From contig NW_019091427.1 of the NCBI RefSeq assembly GCF_001949145.1, positions 113,844-177,843 of the forward strand: a DNA stretch of 64,000 nt, read 5' to 3'. Below are positions 11,001 to 23,021 of this stretch, piece by piece. Source of the stretch: Acanthaster planci. Its lineage: Eukaryota > Echinodermata > Asteroidea > Valvatida > Acanthasteridae. The translations under genes were made by a program, and so were the position numbers. The number at the start of each line of letters is the position of its first letter. Position 1 is the first letter of the stretch. The notes beneath the pieces were generated by a model. The model searched no databases. It saw only the letters and a program-made list of their open reading frames with translations, and was not told where the DNA came from.

Positions 11001-13139
11001 CTGCGCGTAGGGCGCGGGAGCCTGCATCGTGAAAGCTAACTGTTAGGTAGGCCTATGTTTGATTCTTTTTGTTTCATTTTTCTCGGAAATTGAAAAATAT
11101 AATTATAAAAGTAAACTCATGCCGAGGAGTGTGGTACAGATAGTTTCAGACGTGCAATTATTTGCACTTCTCAGGAAGCTTTTAGGCATGCGATGGCGTG
11201 GGAGTGCGATCGCATGCCTTAAAACGAAAAGACTGAAACATTATGACAGTCTTAAAAGATATTCTAAAGGAATAACTACGTTCCGTGATAAAACTCTGCT
11301 AAGTTCTTCAGATAATATCAACAAAGAAGCATTTAGCTGCCTGCTCAAAGATGTTACCAATAAATAAGATGTACCTTTCCAACTATACTGGCAATGTTGA
11401 CGATAGAACCATCTGTAGTTCTGTGCTCAATCATAGCTTTGCTGACAGCCTGCGTCACTAGGAAAGTTCCCTGTGAGAACAAAATTTCAAAGTTTTCAAA
11501 TTGACCAGATTATCTCACTCCTGATGATGTCAAATCATAAAGGACACGTAAAAACGACTGTGGTGAACTGATACTGCAATCCTTAGCAAAAGCCGTGAAT
11601 AAAATGCTTGGACCTGCATGTTTACTTACAACCCTGCTAAAATCATGCAACTTCTGTATGTGGACAAAAATTGGAGTACAGGGCAACTATATGCTCCAAG
11701 CGGAACAAAAGAAGCCCTGTGTTTTTGGTACTCACCGCATAGGCGCAGCATGAGGCATGCAAGTATATACATGTTTGACATGGAGCACGCTGAGAACGAG
11801 TAACTAATTCATTGCGGCATGTATGATCTTTACGTATACGCAGCATGCGCGCAAGAACCCACTTAAACCAACTATCTTTCTTTCACCGACTGATGGTACA
11901 CTCACCTCAGGACAGATACCACAGAGGTTCATTCCAGAGATCATACAATGGGACACTTTGAGACGCATGGTGGCGGCAGACAAACCGGTCCTTTTCTGCA
12001 GTTGTGCGCGTGCTCAGAACTAACGCACATGCCTAGGGCTGCATGCGCATGCCCACATCAACCAAAAAGGACCATTGTGTCTGGCGCCACCAAGTGTCTC
12101 AAAGTCTCCCACTCAGTACACAGTTCCCCCTCTCTTTCCAGGTTATCACAGAATTTTCAATGTTATCACTTGGCTACTTGTTGTACCTTGAGATTAACAT
12201 CAATGACTTTGTCAAAGTTTTTTTCCTCCATCTTCATCATCGTTTTATCCCGGGTGATTCCTGCCGAGTTGACCAATATGCTTGCCGGCTGCTGGTACAG
12301 TTCTGATACGTTCTTCACCAGGCTCTGAACAGCAACTTTGTCCGAGACATCCAAGGCAAAGGCATGATGTGACTGGGTGCCAGACAACCTGTTGTCATCA
12401 GCTGTGAGTTTCCCTACTGTAGTTTTGACACTGTCGAGATTAATATCAGCTGCCACTACACTTGCCCCGTTTTTGGCAAAGAGTTCACACACAGCCCGCC
12501 CAATGCCACTACCACCCCCTGAAAAGTTAAGTCATGTACATTGTAAGTAAAAATAACAATTAATAAACCTCTTGAAAACACAGATTTTGTGAGAGTTCCA
12601 CACGTGGCCACCACATACATGTATGTACTCACCACCAAAAAACAAATCTCTGCTCACCTTGTATTTGTTAACCTTCTATCCACTTAGCTTGGGAAAAAAT
12701 GAAATTAATCCTACACTTTTTTGGTACATACAGCCTAACAGCTGCACTGACTGACATGCCAAGACTGTCCTAGCATGCCTAGGCAAGTTATTTTAGGTCC
12801 TTTTTTACAACCTAACGGTATTTATAAAACTTAACAAATATATGGAACTAAAGTTTAAATATTTATTGCATTGGACAACTAGATTTAAAAATGAGCGACT
12901 GACAATTGGTACATATGTGACATACCATAACTGGTAAATGAACATTGGCCAGTTTTCACATTTGTTTTATTCACAAAAGTCCTTCATACGTAATCAGAAA
13001 AGTTCCGTACAACAGAACAAAATATACTCAAGCTGTAAACGAACTACTGTAAATGGTTTGCGTCACAGTAATTGCTGTAAGCATCATAATTACCAGTAAC
13101 AAGAGCAACTCTTCCAAAAAGTTGCAAGGACGTCGCCAT
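8032..13139 (-). CDS. HSD17B8: Estradiol 17-beta-dehydrogenase 8 (3-oxoacyl-ACP reductase-type SDR)
   Basis: HSD17B8 is a mitochondrial NAD(H)-dependent short-chain dehydrogenase. It oxidises estradiol and, with CBR4, supplies ketoacyl-ACP reductase for mitochondrial fatty-acid synthesis. Minus-strand exons are 13139-13094, 12518-12187, 11470-11375, 10404-10319, 9438-9354, 8967-8850 and, tentatively, 8048-8032. They give 780 nt, 259 residues; the human enzyme has about 261. Visible motifs are the Rossmann loop TGGGSGIG (15-22), NSAG, and the catalytic set Ser154 (NIASIVG), Tyr167 and Lys171 (YSASK), then [10 protein letters not shown] and the C-terminal [16 protein letters not shown]. The start ATG opens a 15-codon first exon, MATSLQLF. 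The final exon would encode only a few residues (ALLLC, stop). Its acceptor has a good pyrimidine tract, but the tail differs from the usual GGLFM. The alternative is read-through of the 8850 donor. Introns carry two related MITEs, a hAT-type MITE and a SINE. Shares its upstream region with PTRH1. Confidence 0.95.
8563..8712. mobile_element. MITE, copy 1 of an ATAGAGTACC family
   Basis: The element has terminal inverted repeats: left ATAGAGTACCGCAGTGTGAC, right GTGACGTATTCACTTCGATA followed by CTCTAT. It is 150 bp, non-coding, and lies in the last intron of HSD17B8. The body contains the phrase GTGAACCAGAAAGTGCAGTG and ends with TTTTACGCACTAATTATGCG. It is about 90% similar to the copy at 9132-9265 and carries 16 bp extra in the middle. 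A TA target is possible (TA|GAGTACC...GGTACTC|TA), which would suggest a Tc1/mariner-type helper. The superfamily is uncertain. Confidence 0.8.
9132..9265. mobile_element. MITE, copy 2 of the ATAGAGTACC family
   Basis: This is a second 134-bp copy, 420 bp from copy 1 and in the same orientation. Its inverted termini are perfect for 16 bp (ATAGAGTACCGAAGTG and the reverse complement at 9250-9265). It sits in the intron between HSD17B8 exons 9438-9354 and 8967-8850. Sharper termini than copy 1 suggest it is the younger insertion. No coding capacity. Confidence 0.85.
9744..9942. mobile_element. hAT-like MITE with 8-bp target duplication
   Basis: The ends are inverted: left CAGTGGCGTAGCTAGG, right GTGGCTACATCACTG. 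They are flanked by CTACAATC (9736-9743) and CTACCATC (9943-9950), a direct repeat matching at 7 of 8 positions. An 8-bp duplication and a CAGTG-type terminus are typical of hAT transposons. The interior holds G-rich runs (GGGGGGG near 9804, GGGGGGGG near 9893) and no transposase. Located in HSD17B8 intron 4. Confidence 0.8.
9951..10210 (-). mobile_element. tRNA-derived SINE
   Basis: Read on the minus strand, the head has a pol III A-box-like TAGCCCCATGGTTAAGGGC and a B box GGTTCGAGTCC spaced as in a tRNA. After it comes CCTTGGGCACGGCACTT, a body motif also present in the element at 45128. A functional tRNA is unlikely, because the bases 3' of the T stem (CGGGGGT) have no pairing partner 5' of the A box. 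The element abuts the right target duplication of the hAT-like MITE at 9744-9942. It lies in HSD17B8 intron 4 in the same orientation as the gene. Confidence 0.65.
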
Positions 13140-14545
13140 GTTGATTTTACTTTGACCTTCGACATAGTTATCTGCAGACCAATCAACGAATAAATCAGTG
13201 ATGTCATGGCTTATTATTAGATATCTGGTATCTGTACTGCGGCCGTCCATTGCTATGGACATTGAGGCTGGAGAACAGACGAGTTCTGAGCGGTTTTGGT
13301 TGATTGCGCAATCACCAACTGCAAAAGTTACACATGCATTGCACCAGACGCGATTTCTACTGCGGTTTACGTGGACTTTATATTCATGTGTATTTTTATT
13401 TGTAGTCACTAGAAAGTTATTCATTCTAATATTACATTCAGTATGATTGGATCTTGTAGAGCTCGTTCAGTCACCAGTGGGTATCTGAAAAGCCCTGCTT
13501 TCTTTCCAAAAAAGACAAAAATGTTGCATCAGACATGCCACATTACCGCGAGGCCTATGTCCACGGACATGACTGACTTGGAATGTAGGCCTAGGCCTAC
13601 TCGTACTTCTCAGTTTATGGTGAGATTCTATGAGTTTTTATCACTACCGAAGTCAGGATTTTTTTTATCAATGGGGTAAATGGCTTTTCATGTTACCTCA
13701 CAGTTCAGGGGGTAGCTTTTATCATGTTTATTGTCTGGATTTCTTTATTCTTATCATAATAGTTAATACTCACTGGCCTAGTGTGGAGATAATTTACCAT
13801 ATTTTAACTCTCTGTGATTTTCCTGTTTGAGACTTTTGAGTATGAAATGCAAGGCCCCAACGTACAGCTTGTGCTTGGTAGTAATGGAATCTCCTCACTC
13901 TCTGAGCTGGCTGCAGAGCGTGGAGAGGAGCTGAGAGCCATAGTGCAAGAATTACTCTTGAATTTATGACTTCAATCCTTGTCAGTATTTGTGCTCACTC
14001 TTCAGTTTGAGACACACTGTTTTGGTAGAGCTCTGGGATCCGAGAAGAGTTTCCTATACATGTACAGACAATTTGATACCCCTGTGTGCGTGCACCGACC
14101 TGAGACTTGTCTAAAAAAATAAGTTTTTTATAATTAAGTAAATGCTGAGAAATTTTCTTAGCGAAATTCCACTTTTTAGGACATTTTATCACTTTCTTAC
14201 TGCTGTTATGTTATTTGAACACGTTTAAGGGAAAATTAGTGTTGCCTGTTCATGGAACTCTTTCTGAACTCTGGAAACATACTTATGTCACAGATTCCCT
14301 CATGTCCCAAACCATGATTTCTGTCCATGTTCTGTCACTGTCACCTTAGCAAGTCCAGACTCGCCTTCAACTCCCACGAAGAAAGTATTCTGTTGGTTGT
14401 GCACAACAAATTACCAGAACTGGTTTTCTGATTGAACTAGTCAAAAATCTTCCAAACGGACATGACAGATGAGTTATGCTCATATAGTAATTGACGTGTT
14501 GTGCTGTGCTTGATCAACAGGTGCGGCTGTGGAAACTATTTACAT
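13140..14545. promoter_or_regulatory. Shared upstream region of the divergent HSD17B8 and PTRH1 genes
   Basis: The two start codons are 1.4 kb apart and face away from each other, so both promoters must lie here or in unseen upstream exons. No TATA box is obvious. The stretch shows no coding homology. A bidirectional promoter is inferred from geometry only. Confidence 0.4.
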
Positions 14546-16269
14546 ATGACAGCATATGATATGAGTCACTTTGCTTGGTGTGTTGAATACTTGCAGGTTG
14601 TTGGCCTTGGCAATCATTCAATGCCGGAAACCAGACACAGCGTTGGCATGGCAACCATAGACCGACTGTGCAGACGGCTGAAAGGTACATGGAATAAAGA
14701 CAGAGACTGTCAGGGTGACATTGCCGTAGCAACACTGGCAGACCAGCACCAGATCATTCTTCTCAAGCCACGCCTACTCATGAATATTAATGGGAGAAGT
14801 GTTATCAAAACAGGTATTTGAAATGTGCAGGAATCAGTGGTTCCAAACTTTATTTGATGGGTGTTGCTTAGAAAGATTTCAAATTTAGAAAATTCACGCA
14901 GGATCTCTGAATGTACATGTATAAATGGCCCGTGAAAGTCACCATCACGAAAAGCCAGTACGGATAATTCAACAATCATTGGGGACTTTCAGAGATTAAA
15001 GTCTTCCCATGCCTTGATCTGTATACATTTGTGTCTGAGACACATAAGTTTAAGATCATGTAATGAAAACTGGAAGCAACTTACAGTTTTTGTCTGTACT
15101 CTGAGACAAGTTCATTCTCAATTGATAATATTCAAAGCAAAACCCTACAGTCAATTGCATTTTCATTTTTCATACCATATCATTAAGCATTTAAATGGCA
15201 GAATAATAAATAAAACAATTCCATTCGTACATTGTGCTCTGCAGCAAGGAAGTACCAAGTTGCCTCCCGTAATGTGTATCTTCTACATGATGACTTAGAT
15301 CGCACATTTGGAAAGTTCAATATCAAGGAAGGAGGGAGTGCAGGGTAAGCCGCCTTCTTGTTTTTTCAATCTAAAACTACTTATTAGGATTTGGTTGGTT
15401 GTCTTCCTCTTTGCCTACATTGCTTTTGGATAATTAATTCTGGGATTCAAAGATTTTGTTAATCTTAAAATTCTTGAAGAGATTTTGTGACTTTTTGTAC
15501 CTTTAACCCTAACCTCCAAGGGTGTATGTAAAATCCTATTGAAATTGGAGGATTTGGGAGTGTTAGGGTTAATGTTATGAGTAAAAATGATGGGTGTAAA
15601 CTGGAATGTGTTTGGGTTTTTTTTCTTCACAGAGGGCATAATGGCGTAAAATCTGCCATTTGTGCATTGGGAACAGATGTAAGTACAATTTCTCAACAGA
15701 CTTTTCTCTAGTGAGCACCTGTAGCACAGGTCACTGTAGTCTTGGCTCAAGACGTTACTACTCGATACTGGTTTAATGCAAATTCTACACTTTTGCACAG
15801 AAATATGTGAACAAGAGGGTAACATTTTAAGGACAGTAACCTTGTCATGAAATCTGAAGAATCGATACTTGCTGGTGAACCCCATTCATTACAAAATCCA
15901 ACTCACTGTGGAGTCTAATCAACTGAATGCTCCCGAAGACATGCAGGCCAAAACAACGGTATGTTTGCTTGGGGAGAAGAAGGGGAAAGACTTATTTCTG
16001 TTTTTTTTTAAATGCACAAAGGCCTTGGAACCAAGACTAGGCTGACTACTACTGCATTTCTGCAAAGATAATTTTTTTTGTCATTTCTTCGTTTCTAGGT
16101 AATGCCAAGACTAAAGATTGGTATCGGCCGGCCAACCAACAGGAATGCGGTGACTGACTACGTTCTCAGTGGGTTTAGTATCCCAGAGAAGGAGTGCCTC
16201 TCTCAAATATTGGACGAGTGTGTCCAGACATTAATAGATCACATGGTCAAAAAGGCTGAAAAAACCTGA
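14546..16269 (+). CDS. PTRH1: Peptidyl-tRNA hydrolase, bacterial Pth type
   Basis: Pth cleaves the ester bond of peptidyl-tRNAs that drop off ribosomes or are released from stalled nascent chains, which recycles the tRNA. Four exons, 14546-14813, 15245-15344, 15633-15678 and 16099-16269, join in frame to 585 nt (194 residues) ending TGA. The family residues are visible: Asn23 in VVGLGN, the catalytic His31 in TRHSVGM, the LKP..LMN.NGRSV segment, Asp105 in LLHDDLD, and Asn126 in GGHNGVKS. The C-terminal PRLKIGIGRP motif is present. These correspond to N10, H20, D93 and N114 of the bacterial enzyme. The start at 14546 is the first in-frame ATG after an upstream stop, with a second ATG at 14561. 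TACTTGCAG just before GTTGTTGG at about 14597 could instead be an acceptor for an unseen first exon carrying a targeting peptide. The last 16 codons, stop and 3' flank are tandemly duplicated downstream. Confidence 0.93.
15503..15572. repeat. Short TTAACCCTAAC inverted-repeat element
   Basis: The left end is TTAACCCTAACCTCC and the right end GTTAGGGTTAA. They enclose a 70-bp unit with a second internal inverted pair (CCTATTGAAATT, then GGAGGATTTGGGAG). It lies in a PTRH1 intron. The TTAA borders fit a miniature piggyBac-like element, but the unit is so short that chance or telomere-like repeat origin is possible. Confidence 0.45.
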
Positions 16270-16626
16270 TACCACAGTGCACGGTACTGCCATTTAACAG
16301 TGAACAAGCGGAGTTGAAAACCAGTGGATGAATACCAGTCATGTCTGGCACCCAGTGCAAGTACTGCAGCTATTGGGGGTTTACCTGTTCGTAGCCTGTC
16401 GTTTTGGCATGACTAGATGTCCAGACATTAATAGATCACATGGTCAAAAAGGCTGAAAAAACCTGATACCACAGTGCACAGTACTGCCATTTAACAGTGA
16501 ACAAGCGGAGTTGAAAACCAGTTGAAAACCAGTGGATGAAAACCAGTCATGTCTGGCACCCAGTGCAAGTACTGCAGCTAATGGGGGTTTACCTGTTCGT
16601 AGCCTGTCGTTTTGGCATGACTAGAT
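16222..16626. repeat. Tandem duplication of the PTRH1 3' end
   Basis: Positions 16222-16418 are repeated directly as 16419-16626. The unit starts at GTCCAGACATTAATAGATCA and ends at CATGACTAGAT. It includes the last 16 PTRH1 codons, the TGA and about 150 bp of 3' sequence. The copies differ at only a few bases, plus an 11-bp insertion in copy 2 (GTTGAAAACCA doubled). Copy 2 is after the stop and so is untranslated. Candidate polyadenylation signals follow at about 16998 and 17178. Confidence 0.92.
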
Positions 16627-17439
16627 GGTTAAAACCTGATGAAAGAGCCTTTAGGTTCACTCTCTTCTGGAAGCACCTGTAACAGAGGTGCATGTTGGGA
16701 GGAGTTTTCTTATCAACCACAGTTAGTTGTTATGGAATGGTGCATTTTCTTGAGGTTGGAGAGGAGCCAGATTATCCAATGCCTTGGACAAAAATCAGGG
16801 GCCAACAAAGAAAAATTCAACAGCCACTTGAAACATTTTAAGGCTTCCAAAAAATCGAAACTGTGCCACATTCACCACACATAAATTAGTATATTATGTG
16901 TTCATTTCACAATTTTAAATATGGGAAGTGGTTTGTAGTTACACCACACTGCACGAAAATACATGGTATTCTGAATTACCCTGGGAATCAATATCAAAAT
17001 AAAGATAAAATGCCGGATTTCTTGTTTTATTATCAGATGCCTGTTGGAAAAACTCTACTTTAACTTACGGCACTTTGGCAATAAACCCACGCAAAGTTAG
17101 CAACACTGTGCTCAACACATGAACACAGGGTAACTGTGAGTCGCCCATTAGCACTGTTTTATAGTTGCTTATGACTGCACTAAAATAAAGTTAATTTACG
17201 TGACAACTCAGACGTTTTGATTACTGGAAGAGTTATTCATTGCTTAACAACCTGCTGAAGGTATGTTTGTTCCACATTACCTTGTCACCTATTGCTACCG
17301 AGTGTCGCAGCAGTCATTGATTATTTACCATCTGAAACTGCATGGACACACCTGAAACCTTTCAAATTACAATGACCGATAAGTATGATATGGAAGCGTA
17401 TAAATGACCAAATATTTTTATAAATGACTAAAAAAAAAT

Positions 17440-20400
17440 TTCCAAGTGCTACCTCGCCGCTGGGAGATGTTAACTCACTTCTTTGAGATACAAGGGTAAG
17501 CCTCCCAAGGGTATTCCTCCCAAGGTTTCTACCCCAGCTGAAGGATTTCTCATGGTAAGGCTTGCTACGGGAGCTATCTTGCAAGAAAGGGCAGAAGAAC
17601 TGGTGAAGTGTAGGCAAGAATGGCTGGACCAAATAATCTGATTCTACCAGCAGCTGGTTCTGATGGTGGAGGAGGTGCCTGTTTGCCTCTTTCCTCGTGG
17701 ACCTTGCTGGTCTCCGTACTGGACCTTGCGTCCGCACCACTCTGCTTGTCAGGGGCTGCAACTGTCACCGCATCTGGTGTTGTTGCCTCTCGTCTACATG
17801 TACATGTATTCAGAACAGGGGTGGCCCTTCGTTAGTAAATCTGGTCGACCTGCATCGGCTGAAGGGCCACAATAGGGTAGCAGAGTTTGACAGACTCGGC
17901 AACAGAGCCCCTTGTTGGCCTGAAATTGGCGACAGCCCTCTTTCTGCAAGTTATTTTCTGCAGGTGGTTTCTGAGCAGTATGCCTCCACCAGTCCATGTT
18001 CATGTTGCCCAGGTATTGCTTTAGCCAGTTGGAGTAAACCACCTTGGCTTTTTTACAAGGAGACTTTTGAGCCTGACTCTTGAGTTATAAATTTTCCTCA
18101 CCACCATGAGGGGACCATCCAACCAGCACTGTAACTTGGGCATACGACCTGCCTTCCTAGAGGGGTTGTACAAGTTATCCACATTGGCTGCCCAGGCCCC
18201 TATCCGACTCCTTCCACTTGGCGATGCTCCTTTGGTACATTTGACTCTCCTGTAGATGGAGATTTGAGACTCCTCTGTAGATGGCGACAGGGCTCCAACG
18301 GTTGTTAGGCCGTGGAGTTATACTAGGGACAAGCTCCTAGTTACCTATAAAGTGCTCCGTAGCTTATGGCCTCTGAAAGCCAAGTCCAACTCCCAACCTA
18401 CTCAAGCGGCTTAGCCTTCAAGTCTGGCGAAAATTTCTACTGGCGGGAGAAGGGTGAGGGTGCATCTCTGGTACTTTGAAACTGGTTGGTTCAGGGATAT
18501 GGGACCGTTGTCCCATAAGGGTAACCCATCCAGGAAATGGAAGACTCCAATTTCGAATCCATGCTGCCTTGTGACATGCTTTTCCATAGGAAATGAAGGC
18601 CACTGTGATGTGAAAGCTGTGACTTCGATACTTCGCTGTCATCCCAGCTTGCCTGGCCTGTGGCAGATGTCTCTTGGGTGGGAAGGGTGAGGTTACTATA
18701 CTGTACAAACTACACTCCACATTAAGCATTACTTCGCAAGTCTGAAGGAAATCCTCGTACGTCCAAAAGCTATGCAGTGATGGCAAAGGGAAAAACTGAC
18801 AGATGGACGATGTCACTGGAAGCCCCAGTCCCAAACTTGCATGTACATGTACATTTAGTTGGTTTAGGGCCAGATATTGCTTTATTTAGACCTAGAGAAG
18901 ACTGCATCATTTAACAGCACCCTGGATGACCATCCAGCCTTATTTACAGACAGTACTTTCTGATTCCCAACGATTGCCCACACAAAGCTTGCCTACCTAT
19001 AACCTTGTTTGAAAACAGCGATCAGCAGGTATATTTTCAGGATAGTTCGCAGTTCACGTTCCCACTGGGGCTGAGTGTGGCCTGAACAGCTGTTGGCTCT
19101 CTGCCTGGAACTTGGTGTCTTAGCATTGCCTCTTTTGGTGTTCCTTGCCAGTCAAAGGTTGGCCTCTGCTTCTAATGAAGGCAGTTTCACAGAATTTGCC
19201 CAAACTGTTAACACTTTTAGACTAATCCAAGGAGACGCCATAACTGCAGTGGCACCGCGCTTACGAGCACATTCTCCAACTTGGCACATGCGTGCATTTG
19301 GCAAATCACGACACCCTATTGGTGGAAGAGGCATGTAACGCGAGCATATGACCTGTCCTCGAGCATTGTGCCGCCACTGTTATGACCTCTTATTCTAGTC
19401 GTCGAAGTACACTATAGTTCTTTACTTGGAGCACGCTCTTTGTGGACGTGTACCTTGCCTTGGAAGCTGGTTTGTGTCCCTCAGCTGGGATTTGAGGAAG
19501 CTGGGCTACTGACGTAACGTCCCTTGCCTGAAGAAATGATCCATCTCGGTTCAGAGGATGTGACATTGCAATTGCTAGTATCCCTGGCGTTGCAGGAAGC
19601 TTCCACCGCTACATCTTTCTGGGCCTACTTGGGTTGCTTTGGGTAGCTGCTTCAGAGCAATAGTCGAATTTATTGTTGCTCGAGGCTTTCTAGACAAGGA
19701 ATATTCCTTTCGCACCTTTGGTGCTATGTCTGCCAGTGCTTCCGGAGCAGTACCCCCATAACCCCTTTAGTCAGATGCAATGAGCATTGCCCTCTCAGCC
19801 CCCTTGACTGCCATGACATTCTTAAAGTAAGGTCAGACCACGAAGAGGTTCCATCAAACGTGTCAGGGGTCATCATCGGCTTCCAACCACTGGGCGAAGG
19901 TTAAAAGAGATACTGGTGCCTCTTCTTCTTCTTCAGTGGCGGTGTCCCACCATTGCATTGGCCATAACTTGTCCCATGGGGGTGGCTCGTACTGTTCTAT
20001 ATGGAAACACGGGGTGGTGACGGCCCCCAGTGTCCCTCCCCTGGAGTGGCACATGGCAGGGCAGTTCCTTGGGCTCCACTCATATTTCTCATGTAGGGCA
20101 TTGCCGCTGCATTGGCCCTACCCCAGCAACCTGCATGCAGAACCCACTGTTAGCCCTGGTCCATAGACTTACGTACGAAGCACCTCAGGTTGACTCGTGC
20201 AGTGTGGGCCTGCCCCGATTGGTGACTGGGTTTCAAGACTATGGGAGATTGAGGACAAAGGCTCTGGGTGGTCTGGGTGTCCTTAGATGGATTCCCGCCC
20301 CAGTGTATGGATAATTGGGGGCACCCCATGTGGGACGCTGCCATTGTGTTTATGTGTGCACTAAGGGGTAAGTCCAAATTGGCCCTGACAATTTTTGTGT

Positions 20401-20880
20401 TGATGTAGTCATCTGCGGGGCGTCTCTGGACAAAGCCCGCCTGGCCTGCGCGCTGCATCCACAAGCATAACTCTGCAACATTTGGAGTGGCACGGAGCAT
20501 CTGTGGTGCCGTCCTCTACTTCAGGAGAAGGTTCCCTGTGGGACCCGGCACTCTGTGTACCAGCTCAAAAATCATGGGGTGTCCCATGATGAAGCCACAT
20601 CTCGCTGCATCGACAGGCACAACTGGGCGCAGCCTGTATCCCCGCCTTGTCGAGGGTCTAACGCAAAACTTACTCTTCTCTTTCCCTCTTTTAGATGTGG
20701 GCTTCCTCACATAAAATGGTGTTCAATAGCTGCACGCGCTACTAGCTATAATGAACAGCCATTGTTTCCAAAACTACATGTTAAAGCTGGCGTTATTCTC
20801 TTTCCATAGTACCCATTTAATAAGTTCTGTCTGACCGTAGTTCGGTGCTGGCGCCCTCTGTCGGCCCACCAGCACCGACA
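17440..20880 (-). mobile_element. Degenerate LTR-retrotransposon region (Ty3/gypsy-like), minus strand
   Basis: The block is GC-richer than its AT-rich flanks and packed with broken reading frames. The only part I can assign is minus-strand 18240-18010. Through stops and shifts it reads NLYNPSRKAGRMPKLQCW, then DGPLMVVRKI, then KVVYSNWLKQYLGN. This matches the segment after the integrase core of Ty3/gypsy polyproteins (W..NP..KKGRSPKLQ..W.GPY.V, K.KVVH.DRLKPY). A basic segment at 20710-20516 could be gag-like but is not assignable. LTRs, a primer site and an intact RT were not found, and 3.4 kb is too short for a whole element. Near its right edge (20843-20878) lies a hairpin, CGGTGCTGG/CCAGCACCG. 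Confidence 0.6.
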
Positions 20881-23021
20881 CCCCAATATTACGCACTGAA
20901 TGGGGGGGGGGACATTTCTTCATACCATCTCAACAGCATTTTGGGTGAATTATAAAAGTATTCACTTAAAACCATTTCCTAGGGATTATGGAAATATATA
21001 GGACTGTTTCAGGGAAATTCTGCCTTTGGGATGCCCTATTTTGGAAATCACAATCTTCAACATATAGCATTGGATATATATTTTTTTTTTGGTGGAGACC
21101 AAGGCATCTATCAAACTACATGTGTTTTCTTTTTTTGAAAACAGGGCTTCTGTAAACCATTTTAAAAATAAAAGAGTTAAACCTGTAATTTGAATGTGGT
21201 AAGAAAAAAGAATCTTCTAACAAAGACATTCTTAATAAGCAAGGTTAACCGTTTACAATTTCAGATAAAGCCATTTTTTTCACAAGAACCTAGAATATCT
21301 CATTCTTAATTTTAAGTTACCCAATAAGTTTTGTAAATGTGTGGGAGATTCAAAAAGAAAAACCTTTAAAATTTAGCAAAATAAATACCCCCAAGGTCCC
21401 TCAATGCCAGAACGGAAAAACTTTAGAAACTAAAAACAAAATTCACACATTTTTCGTTACCTTTATTAGCAAATGTTTGAGCGCAAAGCATTTAAACACC
21501 AGGAATAACCTAAAGTTATTTCGAGTCAAAGAAAGAAATGAATCTAAAATACCATATCCACTGGAAACATCAAAATAATCTGAAAAGCTGTTGTAAAGTT
21601 ATTAATAAAGCACATTGCCCAAGCAATAAACTTTTTAAATAAAACAAGAAGATGGATATTTGTCGCTCACAAAAACATTTAGCTTTAAACCCTTCTTTCG
21701 CAGTTGGCCTATTTTATGCCAAAATAACATTGAATTTCACTTTATGATGGCTTTTTACTGCATTCATAACACACAGATGTACAGTACCCTATGAGTGTAT
21801 GTATTTCTGAAATACGACCCAAAGATATTTTACACACTGCCGCTGTGTACTATAAATGTAAAAGACATGGTTATTTGGATACTGTTATTCAATCATGTTG
21901 TTGAACGCTTTCAGAGTAAACAGTACAAAAATTATGTGCTGGCAGTGTAAATGTACGCCCTCTCAAGTTTCTTACACTCTGCAGTATGGCATTGTAATTG
22001 CCTCATACTAAGCAAATGATGGATCATAAATACTGTGTGAAGGGCGAACTTGGAGCTCTCATAAAACATAAATTCAAACTACAACCTAGTGATAGATAAT
22101 ACTGAAGGAAATGAACTGCAGTTAAAACATGTGTTTGCAAGGAATGTGCATCTGCAGTTCAAGTAAACTGTTTTAAGGTATACTTAGTTAAACATATCAA
22201 AATGTGAAAGCAACTGCGAAGCATTTTTTTTATTAAAAAGAAAGGAATTTGAACAAGAGCATCCTTTTGTCTGCAAACCAAACTGTGAACTTTAACATTA
22301 GAGCCCTTTTGTATTATCCGGTATTTTTTTAATGCGGTATCATCAACCATTGCGTGGAAAAAGTTCAGTTTTTAATGACAGAATAAATGTTTTGGGCTGG
22401 TATTAACACGTGCATTTGAGACAGGCTCAGGAGAATGGACGCGACTTATTATCTCCTGTGCTAGTCTTAAACGTAAATATATATTTATTCCCATTCATAA
22501 ATACCTTTTTATTCAGTGAGTTAAAGATTCTGTTCCAGAATTTTACTTTCATTTTCCAGATTACACCCGTCCATTTTGTGGTATATTCCTTGTACAAGTT
22601 GTCCCAATGAATGTCCTTACATGGACTTGGCGCATGCATGGCGAGCCGCGCGCACGCAGAATCTTGACCAATCGGAATCGATTATGTCTCGTATCCAGGT
22701 GCCAGCGCGTGATTTACGCAGCGGGCACTATCACTTCTCATCAGCGGGCATTATTAAATGTTAAGACATGGTCAAGTTGCACGTTGTTGAATAGGCCTAG
22801 GGAGATTGTCTGGGGTATTTATGAATTGGAAATAAGGAACTATGTTTGAGTACATGTATTTTTGTTAAGTAGGTATTCAGACTGTGCTGAAGCTCTTTCT
22901 CGAGACAATCTACTACTGTATTCTCGGATGTTATTCGGTTTTCCTTCAATCTGTTTCATTTTTCTCCTTGACCCTGTCATGTCTCACGCCATTTAATCTC
23001 GACTGGACTTTGCTATTTTAA
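20881..23021. other. Intergenic AT-rich DNA, SLC6 3' side
   Basis: Nothing coding was recognised. On the minus strand this is downstream of the SLC6 stop codon and probably holds its 3' UTR. TTTATT words at about 22486 and 22507 would read AATAAA on the transcript strand. Confidence 0.4.
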
